A stretch of DNA of 59,892 nucleotides from Gonapodya sp. JEL0774 (Eukaryota > Monoblepharomycota > Monoblepharidomycetes > Monoblepharidales > Gonapodyaceae), in assembly GCA_027604505.1 (NCBI GenBank), contig JADIIX010000116.1, forward strand, positions 1 to 59,892, given 5' to 3'. This document shows, piece after piece, positions 55,228-59,892 of this stretch (position 1 is the stretch's first letter; every line of letters starts with the position of its first letter). The translations under genes and the position numbers were made by a program. The notes under the pieces are model-generated. The model had not been told where the DNA came from. It worked only from the letters and a program-made list of their open reading frames with translations, and did no database searches.

Positions 55228-57059
55228 CTAGCCGATAAGCACCAAATCAAATTGTTCACCATTGACCCGCGGCTTCTTCAACGGCCGCTGATCGTCGACA
55301 CGTTGTCCAGTGGGATTTTCGCCATGGCTTTGCAAGCCTTCACCACTTGCACCCCCCAAGTTCATATTACTGTTTTCTTGTGAGTCTCTTCGGCGCTTTT
55401 TTTGGTGCAGGACCTGATACAATAGTTCAGTCAGCTCACTGGGTTTGCACAAATGGACAGCGACACATCATTGACTCACACTAAATTTTTTTAGCTCAGC
55501 ATTGATGCGCTCTTCACATCTTCGGGTATAGGCTTCGAGGGAAGCATCAAGAGAACTGTAAAGCGGTACGAACAAATGCGTTCGGAAAAAATCGAAAGCC
55601 ACGAGATTTGTTCCACTCACCTTAGACTGGAAGCAATAACATTCTCGTTGTATTTCTGTAAGGTGTCCCAGTTGTCCTCGTCATGGGGTACTTTTATCAC
55701 TCCTCGTAAACGTTCTTCAACTTCGTCTACTTTCTCGGTTAAGGCGTAAGTATCTGTGTCCAGCTTTTGCTGCAAACTTCGGAGCAAGGAGTTTGTCTCA
55801 TTGAGCGCATCTTTGAACTTCTTTCCCTCAACTTCAAACATCTCTCTTGTGTAAGATTTGACTTCGTCCCGAGCCGACTTTCCGATCTTACGCAGCTCTT
55901 CGACCCCTGCCTTCACATCGTTCTGCTCCCTTGACAGCCGTGAGAGAGAATCTTCTGCGTGAACAATCTTTGTGCTGAATCCTTGCTGCTTGCTTTCAAG
56001 ACTCTCATACTTCTCGTTCAATTTCGAGAGTGCCATCAATTTCGATTCTAATTTCTCCGCAGTAGAGGCAAGACTCTTCAACTTTTCCACATGGGTTGGA
56101 ATCTCAGTCACTCTACTTTCCAGTTCTGTCAGTTTTTTCTGGAGCGAATCAACATTGGACCGTAAGTGAGTTTGCTGTGACTGATTGGCCTGTTGTAAAT
56201 CTTTGACGGACTTCTCAAGTCTCTGAATAGTCTCTTGTTGCTTAGCGAGTGCCGCAAAAATATCTGACTTGTCCCTATCCTTTCCCGCATCGACAACCTT
56301 ATTCATCCCACCAAACAGCTGGCTGATAGCTGAAACTGCATCCAGGATAGTCATCTTATTGTCTCGTAAATGCTTGGCGAATTGGTGAGATCGTTGCCCG
56401 ACCACATCCTCGAGGTCAAGAGCCAGTGTCCCGAGGTCCATTTTCCGTTGCTGCAAGGATCTCATGTCCTTCTGACTTATCATCAAGTCCAGCCCATCCT
56501 GAAACTTTCGAATATCATCCTGCACATGCAACAAATCCTTTCGCACAGCACTCTCCAGGTCCTCCTTAGTCACCAAGCGAGCCGCATTCGCTGACAGAGT
56601 GCTGACAATTTTTGCATCCAAAATCTCACTGAGATCGCTCAGCTTCCCGCGGCGGAGAGTGTCCATGCGAGATTCTAGTTGTTGGATTATTGTACCTGGC
56701 GAGATTCCTCAATGGTCAAGTCTGACACAACACAAGTAATTCCAAAAGACATGGCCAATATAAGAAATCTACTTACTGTAGCGATCCTTGGCCTTTCGAT
56801 TGCAGGAGAGCAGTGAAATCGGATTGATTCATGATGGGAAGTTCGGTGTTCACAAAGTGAAGATCCAAGCGGAATCCTTCCCGGGCGGAGATTCGGCGAG
56901 GCAACTCACCGGATTCCCTTCAAGGGAGGCTACCATTTCCTTCATCGCAATCATTTGCCTCCGTTGCGAGTCCAAACGAACGTACTCCGTCCATGACGTT
57001 TGAGCCGCGAGCAATCGCTCCAAGAAGGCGTCCGGGGGGGCAGCAGGGGGCATTGCCAC
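55228..57059 (-). CDS. Coiled-coil protein of unknown function
   Basis: Exons 57059-56910, 56792-56777 (16-nt microexon), 56695-55621, 55555-55480 and 55413-55228 join in phase to 500 aa. The N-terminus reads MAMPPAAPPDAFLERLLAAQ, followed by almost continuous heptad-rich coiled coil (for example LEKSVKDLQQANQSQQTHLR, LTELESRVTEIPTHVEKL, KIVHAEDSLSRLSREQNDV) to about residue 420. A charged tail with an NLS-like QKKRRRDS and RPLKKPRVNG patch closes it. No catalytic motif is visible. A structural role (kinetochore, spindle pole, nuclear envelope or flagellar base) would fit the architecture, but nothing in the sequence decides among these. I do not recognise the family. Confidence 0.65.
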
Positions 57060-57206
57060 TTAAAGCAATGGTTTGAACCTTTGTGAAGCCGCCGAGAAAT
57101 AATACTGGGGCAGAATTGTTTTGTAACAAGGAATGACGACTTTGGGTGAGAGAACACAGGGCGTGGGACTGACAGACTCGGATAGCACATAATCATCAAA
57201 AATTAT

Positions 57207-59892
57207 TCAGGGAAGCTCTGCTGCCACTAATTTTAAAATTTCTCCAGTAGTCCGTCCAAAGTTCTTTAAGTTCTTTGATACGACCTGCCACACTTCCCCA
57301 TGCTTCGGTTCTGCCAACGCACACCTCTCCAAGACCTCCTCGGCCATCCCTGCATTACTCTCGCCCTTCTCATTCACAGCCGTTTTTCCCGTTCGCAATT
57401 CAAAGCGATACCAAAAGGCCCACCCATCTCCCCAGTCAGGATCGATCTTAACGGCTCGAGAATACCATGTTCGAGCCTTCTCCACCTTTCGTTCAGTCTC
57501 GAACAGCTCTGCTACCGCCGCTACTATTCTGGGATCATTCTCTAGCCGCTTGAGCGCGTCCGTGCTCTTCGATTTCTTTTGTGGTCGTGGGGCGTCCCGA
57601 ATTTCCAGCCGCCAGAGGATGCCGGATGTGGGACATTCCTGGAGGGCTTTCGCGCGCAGTGTTGCCCGCATCGTGGACCCAACCGGCTCGTTTTCCACTG
57701 CGGCTGCCCACAAAACGTCACTTTTTGGCACCATCAGACGCGCACGTTCGAGAACCGCGCGTGCTCGAATCGGCTGTTGAGCCTTCACGCGCTCCAGATT
57801 CGCCGAGTGGAGCCACAGAGGAATGGACTTGGAGCAAGATTTGAGACCCTTGTTGTAGGTTTCTCTAGCTGCAGCCACATTGCCCATTTCCATCTCCTCG
57901 ATTTGTCCTTTGATAAGCCACAGCTTATCAAACGCAGGCCACTTCTCAAGGGCCTTATCCAGTAGCTCCAATGCCTTCTGAGGCTCGCCAATCCTCCTCT
58001 CAAATACAGCAGCCTTCATCCACACCCTCTGGGCACCAGCCTCTGTCATGGCTTGCCCAAAGAGCGCACGAGCCCGATCTACATCCCCGCTTTCCGATTC
58101 AAGCCGTACGGCTTCGAGCCATATCTCCTCAGAAGAGGAGTTGGACCGGAGCGCGTCGGCAAGCAGCCCGCGCGCACCGTCCATGTCCCCGGCTGCCCAC
58201 TTTTCCCGAGCACCCATGAGCCACAGAACCTCGGCCTGTGGACAGTATCGAACAGCGCGTTGTAAAATCTCTTCGAGGCTCTCTTTTGTGCCGTGTTGCT
58301 TCTCCAGGAGCGCCGCCTTGTGCCACAGGTTCTTGCGAGTCGGATGGCTCTTTACAGCATGGGCGTAGATGGCTCGCGCAGTCTGCACCGCTCCTTGCGC
58401 CACGGCCCTGTCTGCGTCTTCGGTCCAAATCTTGCGCGAGTCTTCTTCCTCCAACCCGAGGTCCATCGTCGCCCTGACAATGGTCTGGCAGGTCACCACG
58501 TTCCCTTCCTTCTCGCATCGTTCCGCTTCCCGAAGCCACTGCTCCCGATCGAGCACACTGCCAGTCTTTGACAAATTATCCACAGCACGATTGATGATGC
58601 GCTCCACCATCTTTTCGTTCCCCTGAGTCTCTTCCAGTGTCGCCGCAGTGATCCAGATCTCGTGCGAGGTGGGCACGGCCTTGCGAGCGTTGTTGAGAAC
58701 TACTTTCGCCTGCTCGTAGTTCTCAAGGCGGGCCAAGGCCAACCACAAATCCACCGACAATGGTACACATTCGACCGCTCGACTGAGCAAGATCCGTGCG
58801 TCGTCGGGGTCGCTCTCCAGGGACACAGCGGATTTCCAAAGTGAAACTGAGTTGGGAATGTACTCGAGAGCGCGACGTATGACACGCTTTTTGAGCTTCG
58901 AGTCCGTTTCCAAATCCAGAGCCCTGAGCCAGATGCGCACGGACTGCGGTAAGTGGCGAACTGCCTGAGCCAATATGACCTTGGCATTTTCCGGTGTATT
59001 GAGTCGAGCAGACTCGAGCCAGACATCTTCGGATTTTGGGCACTCTTCGCAACCCTTTGCGATCACCTCGCGGGCTTGGACGAGCTTCCCCATGACCTCC
59101 TCCAACCTCGCCGCGGCGATCCACCCAGGGGGGTGTTTGGGATTGGTGAGCGTGACGGATCGTAGGAGTTGTCGTGCCTTTTTGTAGTCGGAGACGTCGG
59201 CGGAGGATTTGATGTTGATGGAGGAGAGATCGGTGAGGTAGCCCTTTGGGTCCACCGTGGTTTGTCCCGAGACCGAGTCCGACACTTGGTCGAGCTTGAG
59301 TCCGAGAACGGTCCCCCGAGCTTGCCCAAACTTGACAAAGTCGGTCAGCGTGCCGTCGGTGCCGGGGACGGCCGAGTCGAACCCGCCATTGACCTGCTGC
59401 TGCGGATCCAACGCGCTGTTGAACCCCGTGTTCTCGTGAGCCCGCATGATCACAGAGTCTGGGACGGGCATGAACCGCTCCTTCATGTTGCCCGTTTGCT
59501 TCTTGGTCCCTCCCTTTCGCCGGGACAGGTCCCCCACGTCGGGTATGGCGGCCCAGTCGTCCTCGGACAAGGTCCCCAAGCTGCGCTTGATGTCCGAGAA
59601 CTGCGCCTGAATCTTTGGCGCTGCGGCTTTCGCGATTTCCATCTCCTCCCTTTCCCGAGCCTCCCGACGCACCTTGCGCCGTTCGTCCATCTTCTTCTCC
59701 ACCGCGTCCCAGATCCGGTCCGCCTCCTCGTCGTCCGCTTCGTACGGTAAACCCGCGAACAAGCCCGTCTCATTCTCCGGATCCTGGAACCGCTCGGCGT
59801 TCCCATCGTCCCCCCCGCCGCCGGGCGCGGCGCCCCCCCGCCCCGCGGGGGGGGCGGCGGGGCGGCCGGGGCGCGGGGGGGCGCCCGGCGGC
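57207..59892 (-). CDS. PRP6: Pre-mRNA splicing factor PRP6 (U4/U6.U5 tri-snRNP), 5' end outside window
   Basis: PRP6/PRPF6 bridges U5 and U4/U6 in the tri-snRNP through HAT (half-a-TPR) repeats. The single visible exon runs from about 59820 to the stop at 57207, at least 868 codons. It enters with RFQDPENETGLFAGLPYEAD, then DDEEADRIWDAVEKKMDERR, IQAQFSDIKRSLGTLSEDDW, and VSDSVSGQTTVDPKGYLTDL, all PRP6 signatures. About a dozen HAT repeats follow (for example PPGWIAAARLEEVMGKL, CPKSEDVWLESARL, VPLSVDLWLALARLENYEQA, CPQAEVLWLMGAREKWAAGD). It ends GEILKLVAAELP. The family N-terminus (about 80-100 residues) is missing beyond the right edge. The last roughly 75 bases (59818-59892) are near-pure G/C and unreliable, so no start is called. 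No introns interrupt this exon, unlike its neighbours. Confidence 0.93.
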   Translation of the reverse strand, partial: PPGAPPRPGRPAAPPAGRGGAAPGGGGDDGNAERFQDPENETGLFAGLPYEADDEEADRIWDAVEKKMDERRKVRREAREREEMEIAKAAAPKIQAQFSDIKRSLGTLSEDDWAAIPDVGDLSRRKGGTKKQTGNMKERFMPVPDSVIMRAHENTGFNSALDPQQQVNGGFDSAVPGTDGTLTDFVKFGQARGTVLGLKLDQVSDSVSGQTTVDPKGYLTDLSSINIKSSADVSDYKKARQLLRSVTLTNPKHPPGWIAAARLEEVMGKLVQAREVIAKGCEECPKSEDVWLESARLNTPENAKVILAQAVRHLPQSVRIWLRALDLETDSKLKKRVIRRALEYIPNSVSLWKSAVSLESDPDDARILLSRAVECVPLSVDLWLALARLENYEQAKVVLNNARKAVPTSHEIWITAATLEETQGNEKMVERIINRAVDNLSKTGSVLDREQWLREAERCEKEGNVVTCQTIVRATMDLGLEEEDSRKIWTEDADRAVAQGAVQTARAIYAHAVKSHPTRKNLWHKAALLEKQHGTKESLEEILQRAVRYCPQAEVLWLMGAREKWAAGDMDGARGLLADALRSNSSSEEIWLEAVRLESESGDVDRARALFGQAMTEAGAQRVWMKAAVFERRIGEPQKALELLDKALEKWPAFDKLWLIKGQIEEMEMGNVAAARETYNKGLKSCSKSIPLWLHSANLERVKAQQPIRARAVLERARLMVPKSDVLWAAAVENEPVGSTMRATLRAKALQECPTSGILWRLEIRDAPRPQKKSKSTDALKRLENDPRIVAAVAELFETERKVEKARTWYSRAVKIDPDWGDGWAFWYRFELRTGKTAVNEKGESNAGMAEEVLERCALAEPKHGEVWQVVSKNLKNFGRTTGEILKLVAAELP
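59815..59892. other. Extreme G/C terminal sequence, probable artefact
   Basis: About 78 bases almost free of A and T, made of G and C runs. They follow directly on well-behaved PRP6 coding sequence. The same texture appears beside the N gap at 13182-13223, suggesting a low-quality contig edge rather than genuine sequence. Confidence 0.6.

Noticed and set aside
1-59892. CRISPR arrays, operons, Shine-Dalgarno sites, prophage or insertion sequences
   Set aside because: The DNA is eukaryotic with spliced genes. No direct-repeat array, transposase or terminal inverted repeats were seen. Short repeats found are microsatellites or simple duplications.
1-59892. tRNA or rRNA genes
   Set aside because: I scanned by eye for GTTCGA/GTTCAA B-boxes paired with A-boxes and found no convincing cloverleaf. 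A tRNAscan-SE run would be decisive.

Overview
This window is eukaryotic genomic DNA: nearly every gene is cut by short (about 45-160 nt) spliceosomal introns, and coding continuity appears only after splicing. The best guess is a flagellated, chytrid-like zoosporic fungus. Evidence: an intraflagellar transport gene (IFT121/WDR35), which non-flagellated fungi lack, sits beside fungal-style housekeeping genes (SRV2/CAP, RTC5-like TLDc, MSH3, RRP36, PRP6, isovaleryl-CoA dehydrogenase, a 4CL-like ligase). Another flagellated opisthokont is not excluded. GC content is uneven: the RTC5-like gene and the surface-protein pair are very GC-rich, the rest more balanced. A 10-N gap (13224-13233) and the right end carry extreme G/C low-complexity sequence that looks like assembly or amplification artefact. 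All exon models were read by eye by matching splice phases to known families.

Layout. 1-5409: divergent RPA3 (partial, minus) and an inflated, probably N-myristoylated TLDc protein (plus). 6120-8671: mitochondrial isovaleryl-CoA dehydrogenase. 8772-15352: two head-to-head surface-protein genes. The minus gene is a type I membrane protein with an FG-GAP (integrin-alpha-like) propeller. The plus gene is a fibro-slime/cadherin-like type I protein whose cytoplasmic tail carries two NPLY motifs laid out like an integrin-beta or Dictyostelium Sib tail. 15469-21876: a RING-H2 ubiquitin ligase and the cyclase-associated protein. 21877-25818: gene-poor, only weak orphan ORFs. 25819-32262: CCDC97-like protein, MDR-family reductase, 4CL-like acyl-CoA synthetase. 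32347-41493 (all minus): PHD-like nuclear protein, F-box-like protein, MFSD1-like MFS transporter, RRP36. 41602-49036 (plus): F-box protein with acidic tail, then IFT121. 49226-49585: small four-helix membrane protein. 50034-54798: MSH3. 55228-57059: orphan coiled-coil protein. 57207-59892: PRP6, running off the right edge.

How they relate. Most genes are unrelated housekeeping neighbours packed tightly, several in divergent pairs (RPA3/RTC5, alpha-like/beta-like, RRP36/F-box) or close convergent pairs (4CL-like/PHD, 84 bp apart). The stand-out is the 8.8-15.4 kb pair: two adhesion-type receptors sharing about 230 bp of promoter, one alpha-like ectodomain and one beta-like tail, in what looks like a fungus, a group generally thought to have lost integrins. 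Splicing is also unusual: three inferred GC-AG introns and several microexons (12, 15, 16, 18 nt and possibly 2 nt).
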